A stretch of 64,000 nt of DNA from Agarivorans aestuarii. Lineage in GTDB: Bacteria > Pseudomonadota > Gammaproteobacteria > Enterobacterales > Celerinatantimonadaceae. The translations under genes were made by a program, and so were the position numbers. Where the stretch lies: contig NZ_AP023033.1 in NCBI RefSeq assembly GCF_019670125.1, positions 2,283,001 through 2,347,000 on the forward strand, read 5' to 3'. Below the pieces are notes generated by a model. The model did not search any database. It saw nothing but the letters and a program-made list of their open reading frames with translations, and was not told where the DNA came from. Shown piece after piece: positions 26,596-34,497 of the stretch (its first letter is position 1; every line of letters begins with the position of its first letter).

Positions 26596-27429
26596 TTACA
26601 TCCCCAAATAGCCACGTATGTGGTCGCCGAAAGGTTGGTAAACCTTATCGTCTGTCCAATATTGGGTATGGCTCCAAGGCGTATTACCACTAATAATCCC
26701 GCCAACTTGCACACACTTATCTACCACAAACTGGTAACTTGGGCCTAAGTCATTAAGCGGCCAACCTAACCAATCATCGGCATCAAAATAGTTAAGCCAG
26801 CTAAACTGGGGATTAGGTTTATCAAAACACTGCCGCTGGGTTAAACCACCCAAAAACAAAGGGATATTACAGCCAGTAGTAAACAGCAGTTTTTATCGGC
26901 TACCTTTTAGGTAAGCAATTTTGTCATCATCAATGTTAGTTAAAAAGTCATTGTGGTTAATATCCCAAACCTTAGCGTTATTTCTATTTAGCGCATCCCA
27001 AAAGTAGTTAGAAACCACCTGTGCGCCAAGGCTATGGCAAATGATCAACACCGGCACGTCTAAGTTAAAGCCGCAGTCATCCATACCCTTAAACATGGCA
27101 GCCTGTATGGCCTTAACGATATTCATGTACTCTTCGGTTTGCCGGCGCCCAGCCACTTCTAAGCTTGTAGCATCGGCAAAGGAGTTCATAAAAAAGCGCC
27201 GGCCAAAGTTAGATATAGTGCTAAATTGATTGTGATATTTATCCCAAATGTCACTCATCAATTGGTCTTGCGGGGCTTGTAAGGCCGAGTAGTATTTAGC
27301 GCGCTGTAACGACACCTTGTTCATTACATCTACGCCAAGGTAAGCGGTCAGTTTTTGTTCTAATCCATCGGCAAAGTTGGGTTTACGTTGCCCCATGCCA
27401 TGCACTGCTAAAACAATAAGCTCTTTCAT
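26596..27429 (-). pseudogene. Alpha/beta hydrolase interrupted by an in-frame stop
   Basis: Two open stretches in the same frame are separated only by a TAA at 26893-26895. The first 178 codons hold the N-terminal LAVHGMGQ (oxyanion region) and the nucleophile elbow CHSLGAQVV. After the stop the frame continues KLLFTTGCNIPLFLGGL and runs to a TAA at 26596-26598, giving 277 codons in all. The downstream part carries the conserved strand and loop (TTGCNIPLF) and a late histidine region, so the truncated product would lack part of the catalytic triad. One base change (for example CAA to TAA) explains it. Sequencing error or readthrough are alternatives. The hydrolase substrate is unknown. Confidence 0.8.
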
Positions 27430-27674
27430 AACCGTATCCTCTAGGGAAGTTGTTAAGGATTTAAGAGGCAGCTGAACAGCGTATTTAGTAAAACTCAGCC
27501 TTTAAATTTTAGTTCATCCAAAGGAAGTTAAAACCCTATTCAAAATTAATATGCCTAAGGTCAGTTATTGATTGAGCATTGCAAAGCTCTTGTATAAGGG
27601 CCATGGCCAGTTTAAAGGATTGACCATTATCAGCACAGGTCTGTATGACCTAGTGCGAAAAGGATAGGGCGCTT

Positions 27675-27815
27675 ATGCTCGGCACAACTAACGAAATTGC
27701 ATTCTCACAAGATGCACCTTTAAAGGTGGTCATTGATGTGGGTTCGCAACTGATTATTTTAACTATCGTGATTGTCACTGCGCTAATCGTGCTTGGCAAA
27801 GTGACTAAGGGCTAG
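27675..27815 (+). CDS. Small single-span membrane protein, 46 residues
   Basis: ATG at 27675 opens 46 codons ending in TAG. The peptide has a polar N-terminus and one membrane segment (LIILTIVIVTALIVLG, about residues 25-40). It is followed after three bases by another small gene. Size and pairing resemble small structural or holin-type proteins of mobile elements, but I recognise no family. Confidence 0.45.
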   Translation: MLGTTNEIAFSQDAPLKVVIDVGSQLIILTIVIVTALIVLGKVTKG

Positions 27816-27818
27816 GGC

Positions 27819-28019
27819 ATGTTTCAAACACTTGGCGAGATAGGCTTTGCGCCGGTTGAGGTGCTAATAGCTGCGTCACTTATCTTAAATTGGCGTTTGT
27901 TATCCCGCATGGATAAACGCCTATACAAACATGAATGGCAGCAAGAGCTAGCCACCAAGAAGAAACGCAGCACCAAACGGAAAACCAGCCGCAAGAAAGC
28001 GTTTAAGTTGTTTAAATAA
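27819..28019 (+). CDS. Small protein with hydrophobic N-terminus and basic tail
   Basis: 66 residues: a hydrophobic segment (VEVLIAASLILNW, about 13-25), then a strongly basic C-terminus (KKKRSTKRKTSRKKAFK). It starts three bases after the preceding small gene and is followed directly by a terminator, so the two form a compact operon. The basic tail suggests nucleic acid or phospholipid contact. No family recognised. Confidence 0.5.
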   Translation: MFQTLGEIGFAPVEVLIAASLILNWRLLSRMDKRLYKHEWQQELATKKKRSTKRKTSRKKAFKLFK

Positions 28020-28020
28020 A

Positions 28021-28044
28021 AAAGCCCGCATAAGCGGGTTTTGT
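28021..28044 (+). terminator. Terminator after the two small genes
   Basis: CCCGC-ATAA-GCGGG hairpin with flanking A and T runs (TTTTGTTT). Confidence 0.8.
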
Positions 28045-28061
28045 TTGATTAAAGTGTAATT

Positions 28062-28679
28062 TTACCAAATGTAATCAAGGCAAAGGTACAAAAAAACGGA
28101 ACTAGCTAAAAGATAAGGTAACACATAATCGCTAAAGCAGGCTTGTTGATAACAAAACGAAAGTGCACCTTTTAATCTGAAAAAAGTTAATTTAACTATG
28201 CTAAACCTAATTTCTACCTTAAACTTTTCGGTAAACCAGCGATTATCTCTACCTTCTTGCTCATCTACAGTTTCTATCTCCCCTTCATAAACCACGGCAA
28301 AGAAGCGTTTGTAGCTTAAAATGAGGTTGTCGCCATGAACAAAATTACTTAACGTTGTTTTTTCTATGTTTGGGTAAGATTCAAGAAATACTTTTTCTAT
28401 ATAGTCTTTAGTGTGTAGATTTATGCATCTTGAGTAAATCGTTGATACTAAGCACGGCGCATCTTGCTTTTGATACTGATAAAACCTCCACCCAAAGTAA
28501 ATCCAAAACAGTAAGATCAGGGTGAAAACTGAGTGAGAATCACCCAATTCAATTTTTAAACCGAAAATTGATAACTCTTTTATCTTGATTCCTAAGTGGA
28601 TATAGCAAGCAACTAAGATACTAAATAGCAGAAAATTCCTACGCTGTCGTATCAAACCATCAGACATCTTTACGTCCAC
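28062..28679 (-). CDS. Hypothetical membrane protein
   Basis: 205 residues with three likely membrane segments (about 16-33, 51-66 and 184-203) and a charged cytoplasmic or periplasmic domain between the second and third. The start taken is a GTG at 28679, because GAGG lies five bases upstream; an ATG four codons later is possible but has no clear ribosome site. I recognise no family. The next gene upstream, at 28729, encodes a lipoprotein in the same direction, so the two may form an operon. Confidence 0.6.
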   Translation of the reverse strand: MDVKMSDGLIRQRRNFLLFSILVACYIHLGIKIKELSIFGLKIELGDSHSVFTLILLFWIYFGWRFYQYQKQDAPCLVSTIYSRCINLHTKDYIEKVFLESYPNIEKTTLSNFVHGDNLILSYKRFFAVVYEGEIETVDEQEGRDNRWFTEKFKVEIRFSIVKLTFFRLKGALSFCYQQACFSDYVLPYLLASSVFLYLCLDYIW

Positions 28680-28728
28680 GAATACCTCTAAGCTTCAAAA
28701 AAAGAAGGGGTGCATGTTTTTGCCATTT

Positions 28729-29088
28729 TTATTCCTTCCACTTAGCAAGCGCATAGGCTTGGCAGGAAGTTATAACTGTTATTTCATTTCTTCCCATGGA
28801 AATTCTTATGCGCTGCTCGTTGATTTGCTCTATTTCTTTTCCAACACTGTCTGAATGCTCCCAAGCGATTGAAGTTAGTTGACCTTTGCATGAAGTAGCT
28901 AGAGAGTCACTTTCTGGAATAAATTGGTAACGAGAATAAAAAACGGTAATCCCAAAACCTTTTTCGTTGTCTTCTATACCATACTCAGTGTGATCATCGT
29001 ATGTAGAGAGAGGTATGTTTGTATGACTCACAGGTCTAGCGCAACCTAACATTAATAAGACAAGCGCTGATACTAGATATAACTTCAT
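28729..29088 (-). CDS. Hypothetical lipoprotein
   Basis: 119 residues beginning with a lipoprotein signal peptide; the lipobox LMLGC places the lipidated cysteine at about residue 16. The mature part has two further cysteines (SCKG and TSCQ) that could form a disulfide. Expected in the outer or inner membrane leaflet facing the periplasm. Function unknown; it precedes the membrane protein gene at 28062-28679. Confidence 0.65.
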   Translation of the reverse strand: MKLYLVSALVLLMLGCARPVSHTNIPLSTYDDHTEYGIEDNEKGFGITVFYSRYQFIPESDSLATSCKGQLTSIAWEHSDSVGKEIEQINEQRIRISMGRNEITVITSCQAYALAKWKE

Positions 29089-29233
29089 GTGTGTTCCTAA
29101 TTTTAATTTTGCAAATATAATAATATTATCAGTATTCTATGTGTAGTGTTATCAGAGGATTAGTAAATGCCGCTAATACCATTTATCGGCCATACCATTT
29201 TTCGATGACCATTAATTTAAGGAGTGCGGCGAG

Positions 29234-29581
29234 GTGAAAATTGTTATTAAGGTGCTGCTCATAATGCTTGCACTCGTGATTGTGTTTCTTTATGTCATGG
29301 GAGGTGAGGAGCCCACTACCAATGCAAAAACCTACAAACACGAGAACTATAATGGGCTATATCCTATCTCATACTCCAGTGATTCCAGCCTTTGTGGTGA
29401 GGTCGGGTATCAATTCAAGCTAATACATCAAAACGATGGGCTGAGTGATACTTCTAAGATGCATAAAAGTAACTGTAAAGATTTGGGCGGAGGTGATCTT
29501 GAGGGGTACATTTTCCCTAAAGCCCGACCAAATATGAGGGTGTTTTGGCAATTTAAGAATGGAAGAGTTAATTACAAATGA
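29234..29581 (+). CDS. Hypothetical membrane-anchored protein
   Basis: 115 residues with an N-terminal membrane segment (about 3-21) and a polar domain of about 90 residues with two cysteines (SLCGE and SNCKD), probably exported. The start is GTG at 29234 with AAGGAG nine bases upstream. It is followed by a good terminator. No family recognised. Confidence 0.6.
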   Translation: MKIVIKVLLIMLALVIVFLYVMGGEEPTTNAKTYKHENYNGLYPISYSSDSSLCGEVGYQFKLIHQNDGLSDTSKMHKSNCKDLGGGDLEGYIFPKARPNMRVFWQFKNGRVNYK

Positions 29582-29588
29582 ATAATAG

Positions 29589-29610
29589 AGGCGCGGAATG
29601 CGCCTTTTTT
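29589..29610 (+). terminator. Terminator after the 29234 gene
   Basis: GGCGC-GGAAT-GCGCC stem followed by six T. Confidence 0.85.
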
Positions 29611-29611
29611 G

Positions 29612-30023
29612 TTACCTAATATTTAAAACGTTAGGTTGCTTATCTACCCAGTAAGGCACAGGCGCAGAGCGCCTATTGTTAAGCCATTTCTGAACACGTT
29701 CATATTGTGGTAAATCAAAAGCCTGACAAATCGCATTAAGCTGTTCTGGCTTTAAGCATTGTCCGGTAGGCGTATATAGAAGCCCGTTAAAGATTCGAAA
29801 ATCTTCCTAACCTAAAGAGCATGGTAAAAATCCGCTAGCTGCAACGTCCATTAAGCGCTTTGCGGTGTTGGGAGCTTGATTCTTTTTTATACCAATCACG
29901 AGCAGTGCGCTCGGGTATGCCAAAGTAATCGGCCACTTGAGCCGGTGAGTCGAAATAGTTTTTTAAGTCTGTGCCGTTAAATGTTGGATGCAGTTGGCTA
30001 TTTACATATGCAAAACTCCTCAT
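29612..30023 (-). pseudogene. Decayed phage regulator (DUF3653-like), frameshift plus stop
   Basis: The intact frame from the ATG at 30023 gives a helix-turn-helix-like start (VADYFGIPERTARDWYKK) but ends after 62 codons. Skipping one base in the six-base A-run (T-run 29883-29888 on the plus strand) restores NQAPNTAKRLMDVAASGF. A single TAG at 29807-29809 then interrupts a frame that goes on EDFRIFNGLLYTPTGQCL to a TAA at 29612. The joined product, about 136 residues, resembles small phage regulators of the DUF3653 type, where a tryptophan (TGG) is common at the position of the TAG. Two independent lesions make a pseudogene likely. The family call rests on motif memory. Confidence 0.65.
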
Positions 30024-30043
30024 ACGGGGCTTGGAGAGTGCGG

Positions 30044-30067
30044 CAATTGCAGTATTGTTAGCAATTG
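30044..30067. promoter_or_regulatory. CAATTGC dyad, putative operator of the decayed regulator
   Basis: CAATTGC-N10-GCAATTG is a perfect 7-bp dyad 20 bases upstream of the regulator start. Spacing and position fit a repressor operator for autoregulation. Related GCAATT words recur at 30173-30182 and 31516-31523. Confidence 0.45.
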
Positions 30068-30179
30068 ATTTATATGGATACCAATATATTCAATTTAACA
30101 TAATATACATTATGCGTCTTATGGGTGAGTTTTTAGTAATCCACACAAGTTTGCCTGTAATGCCGCGTAAGAATTGCAA

Positions 30180-31469
30180 TTACTTTAAGTGATCCAAAGG
30201 CTTATGTTCAGCAGACTGATGGCGTTCTACGCGTGATGTATGCAAATACTGGGATGTGGTGTCGATACTATCGTGGCCAGCGTCGGCTTGCACATGTGAT
30301 AACGGTCGACCCACTAAGTTTATGTCGTGAGAAATTCCGGTGTGTCTAATGCTGTGTGGTGTTAATTGGCGAATTTCATTGGCGTCTTGTTTAAAACCGT
30401 CTGCCTCGGCAAGCTTAGCGGCTTGTTCAATGAGAATGTAGATTTGCTCTCTTAATTGGCGAATACCAAGATTGGCATTAAGTAGTCCGGAGTCTCTACC
30501 TCGGCCAGCTGCTCGGTGCCTTACAAACAATGGCGTTTTCTCATTGGGTGTTGGCAAAGGCATTAGTTGTAAAAAGCGTCGATAACGCTGCAAGGCTTCT
30601 AGCAATTGTTTAGACACTGCAACAGTTCGTTTTTTACCGCCTTTGCTGCGCGGTATATAAAAGCCCCATACAGAGGTTTTAGTATCACGTTTAAATTGTC
30701 CCATTATCGGAGAAAAACCAGGCCTTGCGGCTACTTCGGATATTCGCAAATAGCAGCTGTACATAAGGCTAACTAAAAACAAAATGCGCTCGTTATCCTC
30801 TGGCGTTTGTTTAGCTAATTGATTAGCTGCGCTCATAACGTAAGACCACTGTAAGTCACTAAAGGATTTGATGTCTTCTAGGTCTTCGCCACTAATGGTG
30901 TGCTGGCTGCTAGCTTTAAATCGACCATTTTTCATTAAGGCCATGGCTGGGTTACGCTCGGTATATTCTTCGTTAATTAAGTAGGCATAAAACGAAGATA
31001 AAACGGCTAACTTGGTCTTTAGTGCTTTGTCGCTAATTTGGTAAGGCTGTTCTATACCGTCTATTTTTTTGCCTAAAAACGGCCGCCATTGTGGATTTGG
31101 CACACGTTCTTTTAACTGTTTGTCGACAACAAATTGGGCAACATTACGATAAGCGATTAGCTCTAGCGGTGGCTTGCAGCAGTAATCCAAATATTTACTT
31201 AGTACCCGTCGCGTTACCAAAGATAAGGAAATTTGCTCAACGGTATAAGTCCAATGTAAAAAGCTGGTGAGTTCGCTTCGATAGGTTTTATAATTGTTCT
31301 CGCTATGACGCTGCTCTAGCAACCAATCTACTGCGTATTCATAAACAAACCCTGCATCGCTAACCGCACTTAAGGTGATTTCTGCTAGATGTTGGTTAAC
31401 GATTGCATTGCCGTCTTCAAGATATTGCAGGGAATCAAACAGTGGAATGGCTGGCGGTAGTATTAGCAT
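30180..31469 (-). CDS. Tyrosine site-specific recombinase/integrase
   Basis: A 429-residue phage-type integrase. N-terminal SAM-like core-binding region about 50-200, catalytic domain about 225-420. Catalytic residues: the first arginine in CYLRISE, lysine region SKGGKKRTV, HSIRH (HxxR) near residue 378, GHDSI, and the nucleophilic tyrosine in TSQYLH. All are present, so the enzyme looks active. The start is the ATG at 31469. It sits beside a decayed phage regulator and small membrane genes, which suggests that the 27430-31550 stretch is the remnant of an integrated element. No flanking direct repeats that would mark attachment sites were found by eye. Confidence 0.88.
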   Translation of the reverse strand: MLILPPAIPLFDSLQYLEDGNAIVNQHLAEITLSAVSDAGFVYEYAVDWLLEQRHSENNYKTYRSELTSFLHWTYTVEQISLSLVTRRVLSKYLDYCCKPPLELIAYRNVAQFVVDKQLKERVPNPQWRPFLGKKIDGIEQPYQISDKALKTKLAVLSSFYAYLINEEYTERNPAMALMKNGRFKASSQHTISGEDLEDIKSFSDLQWSYVMSAANQLAKQTPEDNERILFLVSLMYSCYLRISEVAARPGFSPIMGQFKRDTKTSVWGFYIPRSKGGKKRTVAVSKQLLEALQRYRRFLQLMPLPTPNEKTPLFVRHRAAGRGRDSGLLNANLGIRQLREQIYILIEQAAKLAEADGFKQDANEIRQLTPHSIRHTGISHDINLVGRPLSHVQADAGHDSIDTTSQYLHTSRVERHQSAEHKPLDHLK

Positions 31470-31518
31470 GGGTGAAGTTAAGCTACTGAATAATATTGAT
31501 ATTATAACCCAAAAAGCA

Positions 31519-31546
31519 ATTGCCGATAAATAGCATTATCGGCAAT
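31519..31546. repeat. Perfect 11-bp dyad upstream of the integrase
   Basis: ATTGCCGATAA and its exact complement flank a 6-base loop. On the minus strand it is followed by TGCTTTTT, so it could end a leftward transcript; equally it could be an integrase operator or recombination-site arm. It lies between the integrase start and the yibL promoter. Confidence 0.55.
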
Positions 31547-31596
31547 AAAGGATTAAATTGTTTACTCTATAAATGTAAAACCTAAGCCAAACTTAC

Positions 31597-31605
31597 TGCT
31601 ATAAT
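31597..31605 (+). promoter_or_regulatory. Extended -10 promoter of yibL
   Basis: TGCTATAAT is a perfect extended -10 element; no -35 hexamer is evident, as is usual for this class. A start near 31612 would give a leader of about 50 bases. Confidence 0.6.
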
Positions 31606-31664
31606 AAGCGATTGGCTAACAGGCCCTGAATGATGAATGCTCGATGTGAGCCTTAGGATTTACA

Positions 31665-32021
31665 ATGAATTTAAAAAATGAACTTCAATCAATTCACAAC
31701 AAATTAGATACGGCAAAACGTAAGTTAGATGCCGCCCACGAACGTGGTGACACAGTGATGATTAATCAGTTCAATACTACTATTACCGCACTAACAAAAA
31801 AGCTAAAAAGTGTAAAAGCTCAGCAAACCAAAAAAATCAGCCAACAAGGCGGTGATGTTAAGTCCCTTCCCTTTAACCGCGTGCTGACTAAACAAGAACA
31901 AGCAGATATGGGTAAGTTAAAGAAGTCGGTTAAAGGTTTGGTGGTAGTACACCCAATGACAGCCTTAGGCCGTGAAATGGGCATTAAAGAAGTTACCGGA
32001 TTTGCACCAAAAGAGTTTTAA
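31665..32021 (+). CDS. yibL: YibL family ribosome-associated protein
   Basis: 118 residues, similar to E. coli YibL over the full length: a coiled-coil N-terminal half (KLDTAKRKLDAAHERG), then the family block KEQADMGKLKKSVKGL or its equivalent, ending VVVHPMTALGREMG. E. coli YibL is reported to associate with ribosomes; its task is not known. AGGA lies about nine bases before the ATG. The gene looks like normal core chromosome and may mark the right border of the accessory stretch. Confidence 0.88.
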   Translation: MNLKNELQSIHNKLDTAKRKLDAAHERGDTVMINQFNTTITALTKKLKSVKAQQTKKISQQGGDVKSLPFNRVLTKQEQADMGKLKKSVKGLVVVHPMTALGREMGIKEVTGFAPKEF

Positions 32022-32063
32022 TTGTTTGGGCAAAGTGCTCGCTTTGCCCTACTCCTTTTTATG

Positions 32064-32237
32064 CTAATACTGAGCCACAAAGTTTGCCGGAATGTGACCA
32101 ACGAACTTGCCGTCGTTGTCGTAGTCAAACCCGCCTACTCTTCACCTTGTTTGTACCATTGTTGAATGAGCCTAGTTGCGTTAGTTGGAACCTCTTTGAA
32201 CGCCAAAGCATAGGCAATGAAGCTACAACTAAACTAA
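32064..32237 (-). pseudogene. Possible remnant of a small protein gene
   Basis: Minus-strand frames give FIAYALAFKEVPTNATRL and WYKQGEE before a TAG; then, one base out of frame, FDYDNDGKFVGHIPANF to a TAG at 32064. The pieces read like one continuous polypeptide with a frameshift and a nonsense codon. The family is not recognised, and the call is tentative. Confidence 0.3.
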
Positions 32238-32270
32238 TTGTTACAAGCTGCATCATGCTAAGCCACTAAT

Positions 32271-32294
32271 AAAAAAGCCAGCTTAGCGCTGGCT
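32271..32294 (-). terminator. Terminator of the SYLF-domain gene
   Basis: On the minus strand AGCCAGC-GCTAA-GCTGGCT is followed by six T. Confidence 0.85.
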
Positions 32295-32315
32295 ATTAAA
32301 TTGTGGTTGTAATTT

Positions 32316-32867
32316 CTAGTTTAAATCACCATCTTGCCAAAACTTAGTGCCTTTAATGGTGGCTTCTAAAGACAGCCCGGCTTCAGTTAACTGATAAATT
32401 TCTACATCACCAATAGCGCCTTCTACTTCGGCAGACCCCCCTTTATCACCTGCGGTTGCGGCTGCATCCGCTTGGGCGCCAAATAACCAGCCACTCTCTA
32501 CAAACTTGTCGAAGGCTTCCCGAGTTTTGAAAATCATTAATGCACGAAAATCTTTTACACCTAAACCAAAACCTACTCCGGCTTCGCCCATTTTCATATA
32601 GGTTCTCTTACCCGAGGCGTTATCGACTGCTATGCCGGTTCCGCCGCCAGCTGAAATAACAAACAAATTAACCCCCACATTGCTGAATACTGCATAGCCA
32701 ACACCACTGGACATTTTGCCCGATATATCGGGCTTTTCTTGTTTAAATTTAGCGATGGTCTCGTTCGCTGATTTATTGTATTCAGCCCGGTCTTCCTCTA
32801 CACCTGCAAAGCTAAAGCTACTAATAAACAATAAGGTGATACTTAAAGCTGTGAGTAGGTTTTTCAT
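32316..32867 (-). CDS. Exported SYLF-domain lipid-binding protein
   Basis: 183 residues with a signal peptide cleaved about after SFSFA (residue 21) and a SYLF/YSC84 domain for the rest (GVGYAVFSNVGV, GEAGVGFGLGVKDFR, LFGAQADAAATAG). SYLF domains bind phosphoinositides in eukaryotes; in bacteria the exported versions are uncharacterised. It lies downstream of the two-gene regulator operon on the same strand, 26 bases from the hybrid kinase gene, so co-transcription is possible. It has its own terminator. Confidence 0.85.
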   Translation of the reverse strand: MKNLLTALSITLLFISSFSFAGVEEDRAEYNKSANETIAKFKQEKPDISGKMSSGVGYAVFSNVGVNLFVISAGGGTGIAVDNASGKRTYMKMGEAGVGFGLGVKDFRALMIFKTREAFDKFVESGWLFGAQADAAATAGDKGGSAEVEGAIGDVEIYQLTEAGLSLEATIKGTKFWQDGDLN

Positions 32868-32893
32868 CGTAGTTCCTCGTTATCCGATTTAAA

Positions 32894-34468
32894 CTAATTT
32901 GAGAGTGGCAGTGCCACAGTAATTGTAGTGGTATTGTCTTTATCGCTGGTACGCATACTTACTTCGCCATTTTGCGCATCGCTAAGTAGGCTAACTGAAT
33001 AAGTGCCTAAGCCAGTGCCGGTATCTTTTCCAGACGTAACATACTTTTCCCAAAAGTTTTCTCTAATGGCTTCGGGCACTGCGCCAACATTCTCAGTAGT
33101 TACCTGGACCTTTTGATCTACTACGTTAATTGATACCGAAACTCGACTGCGGCTAGGCGCTGCTTCACAGGCGTTTTTAAGCAGATTAAAAAACAGCGAA
33201 TAACTTAAGGACTGGTCACCCAAGGCTAATACTTCGTTACCTGGATCTTCTTCTTCAGGTTCTAAGTACATTAATAGTTGCTTGGTGCTAAAGGTTTTCC
33301 TTACTACGGTTAACATTTTCTTAAGCATTAAGTGCACAGAAAATGGCTTAGCCTTAAGTTCAAAGCGGCCTTGTTCGATTTTATATAACTCGGTTGATAG
33401 GTTAATCATGTTGAGTAATTGCATAGACAGTTCGTCTATCATCACTGAGCTTTCGTTAATACTAGCAGTTGCCTGACGATCGGTTTTTATTTGTTCAGCT
33501 AAGGCAACGATACCGGCAATTGGCCCCTTTAAATCGTGCCTTAACAACTGATCCACACTGTTTTTTAGCTTCTCTTTTTCGATTAGATTATCTAAATCAC
33601 TTTGTAGGTGTTTATGTAGATCGACTGATCGCAGATGATTGCGTACTCTAAGTTTAAGCAATTCGGGTTGTATAGGTTTTGTGATGTAGTCTATGGCTCC
33701 ACCTTCTAAGCCTTTAGTTTGGTCACCAATCTCGGTTAAGGCGGTAACAAAAATAACCGGAATGTGTTGAGAGTTAGGATGTTGGCGGAGCTTTTCTAAC
33801 ACTTCATAGCCATCCATTTCTGGCATCATTACATCAAGTAATACAAGATCTGGTGGCGTTTCAGAGCAACAGATCTCTAACGCCTTTTTGCCGGTTTTAG
33901 TGAGCAGTACCCGGTAATCATCACGTAATAAGCCACCTAATAAGGTGAGATTTTCTGGTGTATCGTCAACAACTAATACTGTGTTTTGTTTTGACGCAGC
34001 TAAAGATGTTGCTACTACCGGTTCCGGTACAGGAAGCTCTTCTAACTCAGGTTCGTCATTGCTGGCTAAGGATTGACGGTTTCTCACATCACCTTTTGCT
34101 GCTTGCTGCAATCTAGATTGCAACAAAGCGGTGGTGAAAGGCTTGATAATAAGGTCGGTGACACCTTGGCTAATGGCTTCAGAAACTCTGTCTCGCTCTG
34201 CTTCTGCGGTAATCATAATAAACGGAATATGCCGCCATGTTTCTGATTGTCTAACTGTTTTAAGAAACTCGATGCCGCTCATGACCGGCATATTCCAATC
34301 AGACAGTATTAGGTCTACATGGCGCTTTTTTAATACATTTAGCGCTTGCGCTCCGTTTTCTGCCTGTATTACTTGGCCGATGCCAAAGCGACGTAATTGC
34401 TCATAGGTGATTTTTCTTATTGGTGCCATATCGTCTACGATTAGCACTGTGAGTTTTTTTAATTGCAT
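32894..34468 (-). CDS. Soluble hybrid protein: two receiver domains and a histidine kinase
   Basis: 524 residues without membrane segments. The first receiver (about 6-125) has its aspartate in LILSDWNMP; the second (about 160-285) in LVLLDVMMP. The kinase part follows: phospho-acceptor histidine in LLRHDLKGPI (about 318) and an ATPase domain with LLKNACEAAP (N box) and GTGLGTYS (G box). Input therefore comes from another phosphorelay protein. It lies 29 bases downstream of an HD-GYP response regulator gene, and the two probably act in one pathway. All catalytic residues that I checked are present. Confidence 0.88.
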   Translation of the reverse strand: MQLKKLTVLIVDDMAPIRKITYEQLRRFGIGQVIQAENGAQALNVLKKRHVDLILSDWNMPVMSGIEFLKTVRQSETWRHIPFIMITAEAERDRVSEAISQGVTDLIIKPFTTALLQSRLQQAAKGDVRNRQSLASNDEPELEELPVPEPVVATSLAASKQNTVLVVDDTPENLTLLGGLLRDDYRVLLTKTGKKALEICCSETPPDLVLLDVMMPEMDGYEVLEKLRQHPNSQHIPVIFVTALTEIGDQTKGLEGGAIDYITKPIQPELLKLRVRNHLRSVDLHKHLQSDLDNLIEKEKLKNSVDQLLRHDLKGPIAGIVALAEQIKTDRQATASINESSVMIDELSMQLLNMINLSTELYKIEQGRFELKAKPFSVHLMLKKMLTVVRKTFSTKQLLMYLEPEEEDPGNEVLALGDQSLSYSLFFNLLKNACEAAPSRSRVSVSINVVDQKVQVTTENVGAVPEAIRENFWEKYVTSGKDTGTGLGTYSVSLLSDAQNGEVSMRTSDKDNTTTITVALPLSN

Positions 34469-34497
34469 GTAAACGCGTATCCTTCCCGCCAGGCCAT

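Noticed and set aside
32084..32269. 61-codon plus-strand frame after yibL
   Set aside because: No ribosome site; the minus strand shows a more protein-like, though broken, reading.
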